Shown here in pieces: positions 1 through 9,079 of a DNA stretch of 39,641 nt. Where the stretch lies: the NCBI RefSeq assembly GCF_003426025.1, contig NZ_QJSH01000023.1, positions 1 to 39,641 of the forward strand. The letters are read 5' to 3'. A program made the position numbers and the translations under genes. This DNA comes from Paraliobacillus quinghaiensis. Lineage in GTDB: Bacteria; Bacillota; Bacilli; Bacillales; Amphibacillaceae. Each line of letters opens with the position of its first letter. The stretch's first letter is position 1. A model generated the notes under the pieces. It saw only the letters and a program-made list of their open reading frames with translations. It was not told where the DNA came from and did not search any database.

Positions 1-127
1 GAAATGGGGACTTAAGGATATGAACATCCTCTACCAGATAAGATACTCAAAAGGTTGAACCGCCGTATACGGATCCGTACGTACGGTGGTGTGAGAGGTC
101 GGGGCTGTGAAGCCCCTCCTACTCGAT
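1..127 (+). mobile_element. 3' end of a group IIC intron (domains V and VI)
   Basis: The sequence folds as the last two domains of a bacterial class C group II intron. Domain V is at about 59-90: ACCGCCGTA (59-67) pairs with TACGGTGGT (82-90), a two-base bulge CG lies at 80-81, and a short upper stem is closed by the loop GATC. The base of the stem carries the CGC triad (61-63) typical of class C instead of AGC. Domain VI is at about 93-124: GGGGCT pairs with AGCCCC and an unpaired A sits in CCTACTC as the branch point. The intron should end at about 127, because the bases from 128 on match the uninterrupted repeat copy near 9624. The reverse transcriptase gene, if present, lies before the window. 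The exact 3' boundary is uncertain by a base or two. Confidence 0.8.
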
Positions 128-213
128 TTCGACTTGAAACGGTAGGACCACAGGTTAAAATCGTCCTTGTCGGACCTCTGGAGTCTCATCCATTTGCTTC
201 CTGCGCTAGTTAG
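128..213 (-). repeat. Intron-split copy of the dispersed hairpin repeat (3' half)
   Basis: Directly after the intron the sequence resumes a dispersed repeat: TTCGACTTGA at 128 and the arm ATCCATTTGC near 189-198 match 9624-9664, and both copies end in CGCTAGTT. The middle differs from the other copies. The other half of this copy should lie upstream of the intron, outside the window. Strand is given relative to the 300-440 orientation used for the family. Confidence 0.65.
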
Positions 214-299
214 AAGAACTGATTTTGATTTATTTACTAACAATCAACAAGCTTTTCTGCAGTTAAAACAGGCTGTAATCTATTATATATTTTAGACTA

Positions 300-440
300 T
301 CTAGCGTATCAAATGAAATTGGCGACACTCCTGTGGGAACAGCACGAGCTGAAGATCCACTCGGAAAGTGCCCTTTGCTTATCCGAGTTAGCTGAAGCCG
401 TGCCCACGGAAAGGGAGTCAATTTCATTTGAGAAGCGGGT
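300..440 (+). repeat. Dispersed hairpin repeat, copy 1b
   Basis: A palindromic repeat with no ORF. The outer stem TCAAATGAAATTG (309-321) pairs perfectly with CAATTTCATTTGA (419-431). A middle stem TGTGGG pairs with CCCACG, and an apical hairpin ACTCGGA/TCCGAGT closes the fold. It is the inverted partner of the copy at 128-213, about 90 bp away. The conserved core GAGCTGAAGATCCACTCG recurs near 9785 and, in reverse complement, near 21940. About 150 bp between this copy and yunD show no gene. Confidence 0.8.
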
Positions 441-592
441 CTAAAGACTCTTTTTAATACGCATTCTATATATATTACGTCAATATGTAGATAATTTCAG
501 TTTTTTTGGTGAGAAGTGTTAACATAAGAAGAGTGTAAATATAATGGGTGTTAAATCTGTTACATGATTTACGTAATGAAGGGGTTTATACA

Positions 593-1981
593 ATGACTGA
601 AGATATATTTTTATATTATACAAGTGATTTACATAGTCATTTCGAAAACTGGCCTAAGATCACACGTTTTTTAAATGACAAAAAAGCTGAACGAAAATTG
701 GAAAACCAAACTTTCTGGTTATTAGATAATGGTGACCACATGGACCGTGTACACCCAACAACTGAGGCGTTATTAGGAAAAGGGAATGTGGCATTACTTA
801 ATCAAGCAAAATATAACATAGCTACATTAGGAAATAATGAAGGAATTACATTAGAACATAAAGATTTATACCACTTATATGATGAAGCAAATTTCTCAAT
901 AGTATGTGCTAACTTAACGAGTTCTGATGGAGCGAATCCTGACTGGCTTAAGCCAACTGACCACTTGCAAACTGCTTCAGGGATTAAAATAGGCGTAATT
1001 GGTCTAACCGCACCATTCCATACATTTTATGATCCGTTGGGGTGGAAGGTAGAGGATCCATTAATTGCATTAGAGCGTGAGTTATCAACTCTAAAAAGCC
1101 AATCTGACATTATAGTGCTATTATCTCATCTGGGGATAAATGAAGATGAATCTATTGCTGATATGTATCCTGATATTGATGTAATCGTTGGAGGTCATAC
1201 GCATCACTTATTTCGAGATGGAGAATATCGCAATCAGTCGCTCTTAACTGCATCTGGTAAATTTGGTCATTTTGTTGGTGAAATTATTCTTACATGGGAT
1301 CATCAATTACATCAGTTAAAGAATAAACAAGCTTATGCTACGCAAATAGATCATTTAGAAGAAGATCGTGAAGCAAAAAAATTGATTAAGCAACAGGAGA
1401 AAGAGGCTTTCGAGTTGCTAGATCAACGTGTTACAACAATAGCTGAGCCGTTACCTGTTAAGTGGTTCGAGGAAACAGTATTAATACGTAGGCTGACAGA
1501 AATATTGTTAGAATGGACAAAAGCTGATATTGCAATGTTAAATGCTGGATTATTGTTAGACTCACTTCCTGTTGGTCCAGTTACTTATGCAGATATCCAC
1601 CGTATTTGTCCGCACCCAATTAATCCATGTGTCGTTGAATTACAAGGTCAGGAATTGGTAGAGGTGGTTCGTGCGAGTTTAACTAAGTCATTTAAGGAGT
1701 TAGAACTGCAAGGCTTTGGCTTTCGTGGAAAAGTAATTGGAAAAATGATATATGCTGGAATAGACATAAAAACTGAGATAGATAATGATGGGGAAGAGCG
1801 GATTCTATCAATGTCATGGAAAGGTATACCGATTCAACCAGATAAGAGTTACAAGCTCGCTACTGCGGACATGTTTACATTTGGTCATATTTTTCCAGAA
1901 ATTGCTCGTTCTAAATTTAAAAAATTTTATATGCCGGAGTTTATACGTGATCTTCTGTTGAAAGTAATGAAGTCAAAATAG
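593..1981 (+). CDS. yunD: YunD-like metallophosphatase / 5'-nucleotidase family protein
   Basis: A 462-residue member of the UshA/5'-nucleotidase family. The N-terminal calcineurin-like metallophosphatase domain shows the metal-site motifs in order: SDLHSH, DNGDHMDR, LGNNEG, LLSHLG and GGHTHHLF. The C-terminal half is a nucleotidase substrate-binding domain with the NAG motif (NAGLLLDSLPVG). No signal peptide is visible, so it probably acts in the cytoplasm on a nucleotide or another phosphoester; the true substrate is not evident. An in-frame GTG exists at 548, but ATG 593 is preceded by GAAGGGG at good spacing and gives the length usual for YunD. It stands alone, upstream of an HD-GYP gene. 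Confidence 0.88.
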   Translation: MTEDIFLYYTSDLHSHFENWPKITRFLNDKKAERKLENQTFWLLDNGDHMDRVHPTTEALLGKGNVALLNQAKYNIATLGNNEGITLEHKDLYHLYDEANFSIVCANLTSSDGANPDWLKPTDHLQTASGIKIGVIGLTAPFHTFYDPLGWKVEDPLIALERELSTLKSQSDIIVLLSHLGINEDESIADMYPDIDVIVGGHTHHLFRDGEYRNQSLLTASGKFGHFVGEIILTWDHQLHQLKNKQAYATQIDHLEEDREAKKLIKQQEKEAFELLDQRVTTIAEPLPVKWFEETVLIRRLTEILLEWTKADIAMLNAGLLLDSLPVGPVTYADIHRICPHPINPCVVELQGQELVEVVRASLTKSFKELELQGFGFRGKVIGKMIYAGIDIKTEIDNDGEERILSMSWKGIPIQPDKSYKLATADMFTFGHIFPEIARSKFKKFYMPEFIRDLLLKVMKSK

Positions 1982-2031
1982 TAGTATTGCCTCATGAAAT
2001 TTAGAACTTGTCATGTTTTGTAGAAAATATG

Positions 2032-2060
2032 TTGAGAATCTGATATTATTTAAATACTAT
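2032..2060 (+). promoter_or_regulatory. SigA-type promoter of the HD-GYP gene
   Basis: TTGAGA at 2032-2037 and TACTAT at 2055-2060 are separated by exactly 17 bp, just upstream of the gene starting at 2093. Confidence 0.5.
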
Positions 2061-2092
2061 AAGAAAGATTTTGTAATGGTTAGGAGATCGTA

Positions 2093-3172
2093 ATGAGACT
2101 AGTCACGACAAGGGCAATTAAAGAAGGAACCGAACTTGCTAAACCAATATATAACGACAAAGGGAAAATCTTAATTCAAAAAAATATAAAGTTAACAGCA
2201 TTTATGATTCAACGATTGAAAGAATTGGGAGTTACATATGTATATATTAGAGATAGTCTAACTGATGATATTATAATTAATTCCCCAATTTCTGAAGATC
2301 TACGAATAGAAGCAATTCAATCGGTAAAAGAATCGTTTTCGACCTATCAAAAGCAGGGTTTTGGAAAAAAAGCACTCTTATTTGAGCAAACAAGTGCAAA
2401 AATGTCAAATATGGTAGACACAATGATGACACAGTTACAGCAAGATGAGGAAGTACTCTCCATTATGTCTGATATTTTGATTAGTGATGATTACGTTTTT
2501 TCTCATTCTGTTAATGTCACAATATATGCCTTAGCACTTGCTAATGAAATGAATTTACCAACAAAAAAAATAAAAACACTTGGCCTTGGAGCAATGCTAC
2601 ATGATGTAGGGAAAGTATTTATTCCAGACAAAGTATTAAATAAAGAAGGAAAGTTAACGAATGAAGAATTTCAAATTATTCAAACCCACCCTGAGAAAGG
2701 GTTTGAATTCTTGCGTAAATCTTCTTCTATTCCTTTGTTAGTTGCGCATTGTGCTTTTCAACATCATGAACGATTGGACGGTTCAGGCTATCCAAGGGGT
2801 ATAGCATCAAATGAAATTCATCCTTTTGGAAAAATACTAGGTGTTGCTGATGTGTTTGATGCTGTAACTAGCAATCGGGTATATCGTGATGCGATGCTAC
2901 CTCAGGAAGGTTTGGATATATTATATGCGGGTAGCGGTACACTTTTTGATCAAGATATGGTTCGGACTTTTCGTAAGACAATTGCGGTTTATCCAAATGG
3001 TGTGACAGTAGAATTAAGCGACAAACGTACAGCGGTTGTTGTAAAACAAAATAGCCCTTTGTATGAACGACCTATTGTTAGGGTTATTAAAGAAGAAGGT
3101 TCTGAAGTTACACCATATGAACTTGATTTAGCACATGTTCTAGATGTAACAATTGTTAAATATGATATTTAA
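2093..3172 (+). CDS. HD-GYP domain protein, probable cyclic-di-GMP phosphodiesterase
   Basis: A 359-residue soluble protein. An N-terminal region of about 100 residues is the uncharacterised part usual in Bacillaceae HD-GYP proteins. The C-terminal HD-GYP domain has the HD pair at H170-D171 (LHDVGK) and the signature HHERLDGSGYPRG at 224-236, so the metal-binding and GYP residues look intact. By family it should hydrolyse c-di-GMP (or a related cyclic dinucleotide) to pGpG or GMP. The ATG at 2093 follows TTAGGAG. No sensor or membrane segment is seen. The gene has its own promoter and precedes yunB without overlap. Confidence 0.85.
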   Translation: MRLVTTRAIKEGTELAKPIYNDKGKILIQKNIKLTAFMIQRLKELGVTYVYIRDSLTDDIIINSPISEDLRIEAIQSVKESFSTYQKQGFGKKALLFEQTSAKMSNMVDTMMTQLQQDEEVLSIMSDILISDDYVFSHSVNVTIYALALANEMNLPTKKIKTLGLGAMLHDVGKVFIPDKVLNKEGKLTNEEFQIIQTHPEKGFEFLRKSSSIPLLVAHCAFQHHERLDGSGYPRGIASNEIHPFGKILGVADVFDAVTSNRVYRDAMLPQEGLDILYAGSGTLFDQDMVRTFRKTIAVYPNGVTVELSDKRTAVVVKQNSPLYERPIVRVIKEEGSEVTPYELDLAHVLDVTIVKYDI

Positions 3173-3232
3173 AAATAGATTATTATACTAACCTCCTATT
3201 AAACAGCATATTGTTTTTTAGGGGGGATTTTT

Positions 3233-4006
3233 GTGTGGAAAAGATCAATTAATAAACGGCGCCGAACACCACCTTCCATCAGGCAACTTATGTTTATTAC
3301 AACTATTTTATTTGTGATCGCAACGATGGTAAGTATTGTTATTGTTAATAAAGGAATAAAGCCTATTTTATTAGAAATTGCTGAAACAAAAAATATCCAA
3401 TATGCGAATATTGCGATGGGTATTGCAGTTAATAAAAAATTAAATGAGGATCTAGAAGTAGAAGATTTAATTGAATTTCAATATGATGAAAGCGGCCAAG
3501 TTACTAGTTATCATATTAATGCAGCTATGGAAAATAAAGTGCAGCGCAACATTCGATATCGAGTGGAAAATTATCTTGATCAATTAGAGCAAGGTGTTGT
3601 ACCTGATACAAGTGCTCCTTTAGATGTAGATATTGAAGCAGAGGAACAGACTTCTATAGAAGCGGTGCAAGAAAAATCAAATTTAATTGAAATTCCTCTT
3701 GGTCAAGTATTAAATTTACCTTTACTAGCAAATTTAGGACCTAAAATTCCTGTTAAATTGGAACTAATTGGTTATGTAAATACAGAAGTGAAAACGACTA
3801 TTAGCAATGTCAGTATTAACACGGTGCATATTGAACCAGTTGTTTTTATAGAGGTAGAAATTCGGACAGTTATTCCATTTGGATCTAAGACTGCAAGAAT
3901 CGAACAGGAAATTCCAATTGGAAGTGGTGGATATAATGGTGATGTACCACAATATTACAATAATGGAAACGGTAATAATGACAATGTAGCAATCCCAATC
4001 CGATAG
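3233..4006 (+). CDS. yunB: Sporulation protein YunB
   Basis: A 257-residue protein with one N-terminal membrane segment (about residues 19-42, FITTILFVIATMVSIVIVN) after a basic start, then an extracytoplasmic domain. Length, topology and the conserved stretch after the membrane segment match YunB, a mother-cell sporulation protein of B. subtilis whose molecular role is unclear. The start is GTG, preceded by the strong site GGGGGGA. The C-terminus ends in an Asn/Gly-rich tail (YYNNGNGNNDN). It is immediately followed by the lysine riboswitch of the next gene; no separate terminator was seen. Confidence 0.87.
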   Translation: MWKRSINKRRRTPPSIRQLMFITTILFVIATMVSIVIVNKGIKPILLEIAETKNIQYANIAMGIAVNKKLNEDLEVEDLIEFQYDESGQVTSYHINAAMENKVQRNIRYRVENYLDQLEQGVVPDTSAPLDVDIEAEEQTSIEAVQEKSNLIEIPLGQVLNLPLLANLGPKIPVKLELIGYVNTEVKTTISNVSINTVHIEPVVFIEVEIRTVIPFGSKTARIEQEIPIGSGGYNGDVPQYYNNGNGNNDNVAIPIR

Positions 4007-4065
4007 AATCCTTGCAATAAATTAGATAGCTTGGTAAACTATTTAGGAAAAAGAATAAAGTGACC

Positions 4066-4328
4066 TTTTCAGGATCGATGAGATAGAGGCGCAACCTAAA
4101 ATCAGTAACCCATTGGAGCTGACCATGAAGATAATGGGTGAAAGGGTTAGGTTGCCGAAGTAAGTGTGCAATGGTCGTTGCTAACTTATTGGTATATTCT
4201 TGAATAAAGAATCTACTGTCATGTCTTTTACGTGATGAGCTGTTGATCGAACGGAGGATAACACAACGTTTATTTTATAGATTCTTATAAAAAAACAGTA
4301 ATAGGTTATTTTCTATTACTGTTTTTTT
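4066..4328 (+). promoter_or_regulatory. Lysine riboswitch (L box) with terminator
   Basis: The aptamer (about 4070-4230) carries the L-box landmarks in order: GATGAGATAGAGG (4077), GGGTGAAAGGG (4136), TTGCCGAAGT (4152) and CTACTGTCAT (4213). Its ends pair as the P1 stem. The expression platform ends in an intrinsic terminator: ACAGTAATAG (4295-4304) pairs with CTATTACTGT (4313-4322), followed by a T run. By family, bound lysine favours termination, so the transporter downstream is made when lysine is scarce. Confidence 0.9.
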
Positions 4329-4413
4329 ATGCTCATTTTCCTAAGAGATACAATCCTTGACTAGGATCGTTGGACTACTTTTTCAATCAAATAAATTTTT
4401 TGGAGGTTGGAAA

Positions 4414-5970
4414 ATGGAAGGAACGATTTATTCCTTAATTCCTGCTGTCTTAATGTTAGTACTTGTTTTGTTGACAAGAAAAGTCTTACTATCATTAGGA
4501 ACTGGAATTATTGTAGGAGCTTTAATGCTTCATAATTTTAATGTACTGGCTAGCATACAAGAAGTTGGTGAGGTATTCTTAACTATTTTCTATAGTGTAG
4601 AAGATGGCTGGAGTATTGGGAGTTTATATTTATTATCCTTTTTATTGTTATTAGGGATTACAACCGCATTTATGACCGCGTCTGGTGGAAGTAAGGCCTT
4701 TGGAGATTGGGCCATTCGTAAGGTTAAAACACGACGAGGTGCACAATTAGTGCCATCCTTTTTAGGGATACTAATTTTTATTGATGATTATTTTAATAGT
4801 TTATCAGTTGGCCAAGTGGCTCGACCTGTAACGGATCGCTATAAAGTATCACGTGCAAAATTGGCCTATTTTATTGATTCTACATCAGCACCTATTACAG
4901 TAATTACACCTATTTCAAGTTGGGGAGCATATATTATTGGTACAATTGGTGCGATATTTGTAGCAAACGGTATTACTGAGTATCAACCACTTGAAGCATT
5001 TGTTAAGATGATTCCATTAAATTTCTATGCTTTTGCAGCAATGCTACTTGTTTTCTTTGTAGCAATATTTAATATTAATATCGGCCCAATGAGAAAGCAT
5101 GAAACAAGAGCAGTTGATACTGGCAAATTAGTTGATGAAGAAAAAGGAAATGTCGCTGGTGAGCTTAAAAATAATATCAGTGCTCATGAAAAAGGAAAGA
5201 TTATGCATCTATTAATTCCAATTGGAACTTTAGTAATTGGAACTATTGTAGCAATGATAGTGACTGGATATATGGGCTCTAGTGAAGATGCTACAATTTT
5301 AACTGTTTTTGCTAATACTAATGTAAACTTATCTCTTTTTGTAGGTGGTTTATTAGCGGTTATTATTGCAACACTTCTTTATGTTTTTCAATCGGAACCT
5401 AAGACTAATTTTGGTACAGTATATTTAGAAGGAATCCGATCAATGTTACCTGCAATTTATATTTTAATTTTAGCTTGGATGATCGGTTCAATTATTAGTA
5501 GTTTGGATACGGGTGGTTATTTAGCAGAAGTTGTTGAAAAAGCAGCAATTAATGTGAATTACCTTCCATTAATATTGTTTTTGGTAGCTGGTTTCATGGC
5601 TTTAGCAACAGGTACTTCTTGGGGAACGTTTGGAATTATGTTACCAATCGCTGCGCAAATTGCGGTAGTATCAGACGTAAATTTAGTATTGCCTGCAATG
5701 GCTGCTGTTCTGGCAGGTTCTGTTTTCGGTGATCACTGTTCTCCTATTTCTGATACAACAATATTATCATCTACTGGAGCAGGAGCGAACCATATCGATC
5801 ACGTTTTAACACAGTTACCTTATGCATTTATTAGTGCATTTGCAACGGGGATTGGTTACTGGGTATTCGGTTTAACAGGTAACGTTATAATCGCGTTGCC
5901 AGTAACTTTAGTGATTATTGCTATAATTGCATCTTTGCTAATTATGATAATGAAAAACAAAAACGATTAA
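4414..5970 (+). CDS. NhaC-family antiporter-like permease, probable lysine transporter (LysW type)
   Basis: A 518-residue polytopic membrane protein of the Na+/H+ antiporter NhaC superfamily, with about a dozen hydrophobic segments. Visible motifs include FIDDYFNSLSVG, TPISSWGAY and GDHCSPISDTTILSS, which belong to this family. Because its mRNA leader is a lysine riboswitch, it is best read as the lysine importer called LysW in comparative genomics, not as a sodium exporter; that is inference from regulation. ATG 4414 follows TTTGGAGGTTGG; the upstream in-frame start at 4357 lacks a ribosome binding site. Monocistronic. Confidence 0.85.
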   Translation: MEGTIYSLIPAVLMLVLVLLTRKVLLSLGTGIIVGALMLHNFNVLASIQEVGEVFLTIFYSVEDGWSIGSLYLLSFLLLLGITTAFMTASGGSKAFGDWAIRKVKTRRGAQLVPSFLGILIFIDDYFNSLSVGQVARPVTDRYKVSRAKLAYFIDSTSAPITVITPISSWGAYIIGTIGAIFVANGITEYQPLEAFVKMIPLNFYAFAAMLLVFFVAIFNINIGPMRKHETRAVDTGKLVDEEKGNVAGELKNNISAHEKGKIMHLLIPIGTLVIGTIVAMIVTGYMGSSEDATILTVFANTNVNLSLFVGGLLAVIIATLLYVFQSEPKTNFGTVYLEGIRSMLPAIYILILAWMIGSIISSLDTGGYLAEVVEKAAINVNYLPLILFLVAGFMALATGTSWGTFGIMLPIAAQIAVVSDVNLVLPAMAAVLAGSVFGDHCSPISDTTILSSTGAGANHIDHVLTQLPYAFISAFATGIGYWVFGLTGNVIIALPVTLVIIAIIASLLIMIMKNKND

Positions 5971-6070
5971 TTATAGTTTAACAATGAGAGAAGCGAATCA
6001 ATTAAGATTGATTTGCTTTTCTTTTTTTGCTTATTTTCTAAATTTTCTAAAAATATTCACAAATATTCCT

Positions 6071-6099
6071 TTGACATAAGTAAGTTGTCTCGTTATAAT
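6071..6099 (+). promoter_or_regulatory. Consensus SigA promoter of the NSS transporter
   Basis: TTGACA (6071-6076), a 17-bp spacer and TATAAT (6094-6099) are a perfect match to the housekeeping consensus. The leader of roughly 120 nt that follows can fold: CATTCT (6133-6138) with AGAATG (6195-6200), and AGAAGTAA (6152-6159) with TTACTTCT (6183-6190). Confidence 0.8.
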
Positions 6100-6224
6100 C
6101 AATAAATATCAGAAAAAAATAAAAATTTGAAACATTCTATTTATATTAGTGAGAAGTAATGTTTTCTGCAATATTTAAGTAGTTACTTCTATTAAGAATG
6201 TATCAATTTTTGAGAGGAGAGTTA

Positions 6225-7697
6225 ATGATGGAAAATCGTTCACAATGGGGAACGCGCTTAGGTTTTTTACTTGCAGCGATGGGGTCTGCAATTGGTTTAG
6301 GAAACATTTGGCGATTCCCTGCAACAGCATTTGATAACGGTGGAGGTGCGTTCTTCATACCTTACTTGTTTGCGCTTTTAACAGCAGGTATTCCACTATT
6401 GATTATGGAATATACAATTGGGCATAAATATCGCAGTTCTGCTCCACGTTCATTTAAACGTGTTAGTAAAGGTATGGAATGGATTGGTTGGTGGCAGATA
6501 GGTATTTCGTTTATTATTTCAGCTTACTATCCGATTATTGTTGCTTGGGCAGCTATGTATGCTTACTTCTCATTTGGACAAAGTTGGGGAGACGACCCAA
6601 CTGGCTTCTTCGTAGGGGACTTTTTGCAATTAGCAGATGCAGGTACATTTGGTTCGATGGTTCCAGCTGTATTATTCCCATTACTAGCAATTTGGGCTGT
6701 AGTTTTCTTAATTCTTGGTCGAGGCATTAAAAAAGGTATTGAGGTTGCAAACAAAATATTTATCCCATTATTAGCTATTATCTTTATTATTATTGTTATT
6801 CGAGCTATAACATTACCGGGTGCGGTAGACGGACTTGAGGCGTTCTTTGCTCCAGATTGGTCCACAATTTTAGATGGATCTGTATGGGTAGCGGCTTATG
6901 GACAAATATTCTTCAGTTTATCAATAGCATTCGCAATTATGATTACTTATGCTTCTTATTTACCGAAGAAATCAGATATTACAAACAATGCATTTATTAC
7001 AGGCTTTGCAAACTCATCATTTGAACTGTTAGCTGGTATCGGTGTATTTGCCGCACTAGGGTTTATGGCAAATCAAGCAGGTGTTGCTGTTTCTGAGGTA
7101 GCCCGTGGCGGTGTTGGTCTTGCATTTATGGTATTTCCTGAGATTATTAGTCAAATGCCTGCATCTGGATTATTTGGATTTTTATTCTTTGCTTCATTAG
7201 TGTTAGCTGGTTTATCATCCTTAATTTCTATTTCAGAAACATACATTGCAGGTATTCAAGAGAAGTTTAACATTTCACGTGGTTTAGCAGTTGCAATTGG
7301 TGGCGGAATTGCAGCAGTTGCCTCCTTATTCTTTGCTAATCAAGGTGGTTTGAATTTACTAGATACGGTTGATTACTTTATCAATAATTATGGTGTTGCA
7401 TTAGCAGGTTTATTTGAAGTTGTAGCGATTGCTTGGTTTGCACGTTCATTAAAAGATTTGCAAAACTATGCGAATGATGTTTCTGACATCAAGCTTGGGT
7501 ATTGGTGGAGATTCTGTTTGACATTCATTACCCCAGCTGTACTTGGTTATATGATGCTTCAAAACTTAAGTAATGATATTGCAAATAACTATGGAGATTA
7601 TCCAATTGACTTCTTATTTAATTTTGGTTGGGTAGTTGCAATTGGTGCAATGTTCTTTGGTGCTTTAATGACAACTAAAAAATGGCCAAACGAATAG
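6225..7697 (+). CDS. Sodium-dependent NSS-family amino acid transporter (MetP-like)
   Basis: A 490-residue membrane protein of the neurotransmitter:sodium symporter family. The family signature GSAIGLGNIWRFP lies in the first membrane segment, where Na+ and substrate bind, and is followed by about ten more hydrophobic segments. A 32-residue membrane protein encoded 33 bp downstream matches MetS, the small subunit of the MetPS methionine/alanine importer of Corynebacterium, so the pair probably imports a hydrophobic amino acid. Two adjacent ATG codons (6225 and 6228) follow AGAGGAGAG; either could be used. No S-box or T-box was seen in the leader, so methionine control is not supported. Confidence 0.82.
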   Translation: MMENRSQWGTRLGFLLAAMGSAIGLGNIWRFPATAFDNGGGAFFIPYLFALLTAGIPLLIMEYTIGHKYRSSAPRSFKRVSKGMEWIGWWQIGISFIISAYYPIIVAWAAMYAYFSFGQSWGDDPTGFFVGDFLQLADAGTFGSMVPAVLFPLLAIWAVVFLILGRGIKKGIEVANKIFIPLLAIIFIIIVIRAITLPGAVDGLEAFFAPDWSTILDGSVWVAAYGQIFFSLSIAFAIMITYASYLPKKSDITNNAFITGFANSSFELLAGIGVFAALGFMANQAGVAVSEVARGGVGLAFMVFPEIISQMPASGLFGFLFFASLVLAGLSSLISISETYIAGIQEKFNISRGLAVAIGGGIAAVASLFFANQGGLNLLDTVDYFINNYGVALAGLFEVVAIAWFARSLKDLQNYANDVSDIKLGYWWRFCLTFITPAVLGYMMLQNLSNDIANNYGDYPIDFLFNFGWVVAIGAMFFGALMTTKKWPNE

Positions 7698-7730
7698 TAA
7701 AAATAACGAATAGAAAGGAGTGACGGACAT

Positions 7731-7829
7731 ATGTCTGGAGCTGCTATTACAATGTTAATTGTTGGTGTCGTTGTTATATGGGGAGGTTTAGCAGCAAGTA
7801 TAACGTATGCTGTTAAAGCTTCAAAATAA
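7731..7829 (+). CDS. metS: MetS-like small subunit of the NSS transporter (32 aa)
   Basis: A 32-residue ORF with a strong ribosome binding site (AAAGGAGTGA). The product starts MSGAAITMLIVGVVVIWG and has a single hydrophobic helix (about residues 6-24) and a short polar tail ending VKASK. Size, hydrophobic pattern and position directly after an NSS transporter match the MetS/NSS small-subunit family, which is needed for transport activity in MetPS. It shares the transcript of the transporter and is followed at once by a terminator. The substrate is inferred from the family only. Confidence 0.8.
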   Translation: MSGAAITMLIVGVVVIWGGLAASITYAVKASK

Positions 7830-7841
7830 AATAGGTAGATT

Positions 7842-7873
7842 AAACCCTCACTGCATTAGTGAGGGTTTTTGTT
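7842..7873. terminator. Bidirectional terminator between metS and lytH
   Basis: AAACCCTCAC (7842-7851) pairs with GTGAGGGTTT (7859-7868), followed by T residues on the plus strand. It closes the transporter operon and probably lytH, which converges on it. Confidence 0.8.
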
Positions 7874-7875
7874 AT

Positions 7876-8832
7876 TTATTTTCTAGCTTCTTTTTCCCAT
7901 CTGCGCAAATAAGGATAAGGGTCAAAAGACCATTCACTGTACCCATTATCTTTGTACATTCCATAATGAAGGTGAGGAGGGAATTTTCCAGATGTTCCTG
8001 GAGGCCCATATCCTGTGGCACCAACTGATGCAATAACATCCCCCGGCTTTACCACGTCTCCAACTTTTAAATCATCTGAAAAGCCGTTTAAATGTGCATA
8101 ATAATGGTAGTTGCTATAAATATCACGAATACCAATACGCCATCCTCCAAATCTATTCCAGCCCATTATCTCAACCACGCCGTATCTCGTTGCTTTAACA
8201 GGTGTACCGTAATTTGCAAAAATATCTGTACCTTCATGAATACGTCTACCACCAAAGCCACGGGCGTCCCCCCATGTATTTCGGTAACTATAATTATGGT
8301 GTAAGGGGATAGGGAAATCACTGTCAAGCAAGTTTATCGTTTCAAATGTTTGATAAACCTTTGCTATTTGTGAAATAGATTGAACAGTTAAAGCTCGTTG
8401 ATAATAATCCCATAACGCAATTTTAATATCTTGTTTTGATGTGCCTTGTTTTGCGATAAGATTTGCCATAGAGTATAACACATCTTCATCATCTGTAGGA
8501 TCAGCTTGTTGATCTCCATTCCCGTCTTTTCCAATACCCTCAAAGAGACCAATAATATTGCTATTTGTATTTTTACTTGGATTAGCAATACCAAACCATT
8601 GCTCTTCTGGTATAGTGATGAATACTAATTTTTCCGTATCTGCATTTTTTTGAATGTTTTTCTCATATTGATTAATTGCAGCTAAATAATACCAAGGAAC
8701 TTGCGTAACAGCTTCTGTTTTTTTATATAATGCCATTTTTGCTTTCAAGATGTCATCTGTTGTTTCGGCTAACATCTGTTGACTGTGACAAAAAAATAAA
8801 AACAAAAAGATTGGAAACACTCTTTTTATCAT
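7876..8832 (-). CDS. lytH: LytH-like L-Ala-D-Glu endopeptidase, M23 family
   Basis: A 318-residue secreted or anchored M23 metallopeptidase. A hydrophobic N-terminus (residues 2-17) acts as signal or anchor. The peptidase domain spans about 175-315 with the zinc motifs HEGTD (H199, D203) and HLHYG (287-291). It aligns in size and motifs with LytH (YunA) of B. subtilis, which trims cortex stem peptides to single L-Ala during sporulation. The ATG at 8832 follows AGGAGGT at ideal distance; an in-frame GTG at 8841 overlaps that site and is unlikely. It is divergent from yutD, as in B. subtilis. Confidence 0.87.
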   Translation of the reverse strand: MIKRVFPIFLFLFFCHSQQMLAETTDDILKAKMALYKKTEAVTQVPWYYLAAINQYEKNIQKNADTEKLVFITIPEEQWFGIANPSKNTNSNIIGLFEGIGKDGNGDQQADPTDDEDVLYSMANLIAKQGTSKQDIKIALWDYYQRALTVQSISQIAKVYQTFETINLLDSDFPIPLHHNYSYRNTWGDARGFGGRRIHEGTDIFANYGTPVKATRYGVVEIMGWNRFGGWRIGIRDIYSNYHYYAHLNGFSDDLKVGDVVKPGDVIASVGATGYGPPGTSGKFPPHLHYGMYKDNGYSEWSFDPYPYLRRWEKEARK

Positions 8833-9079
8833 GACGCTCACCTCCTAATAACGTGATTGTGTATAATTAGTTTGTACAAATGTAGTTAAATAATAAATGG
8901 AAAATCAAGCCTATCTTATCGAAAAAATAAAGATCAAACCTGAGAAATGGACGGTTCATGTGTATAATTGTTATGGAGAGATTGTATAGCTAGTGCATTG
9001 AAGGTAAGATATGATAAAATAAAACCAATATATAATTACGCACATGTACATTTGAATTTTTTATAGAGGAGATATCAGG

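Noticed and set aside
31-243. A 70-codon minus-strand ORF
   Set aside because: It crosses the folded end of the group II intron and the repeat remnant, with no family similarity.
6133-6200. A known methionine-type riboswitch before the NSS transporter
   Set aside because: No S-box or T-box sequence landmarks are visible; only simple nested stems.
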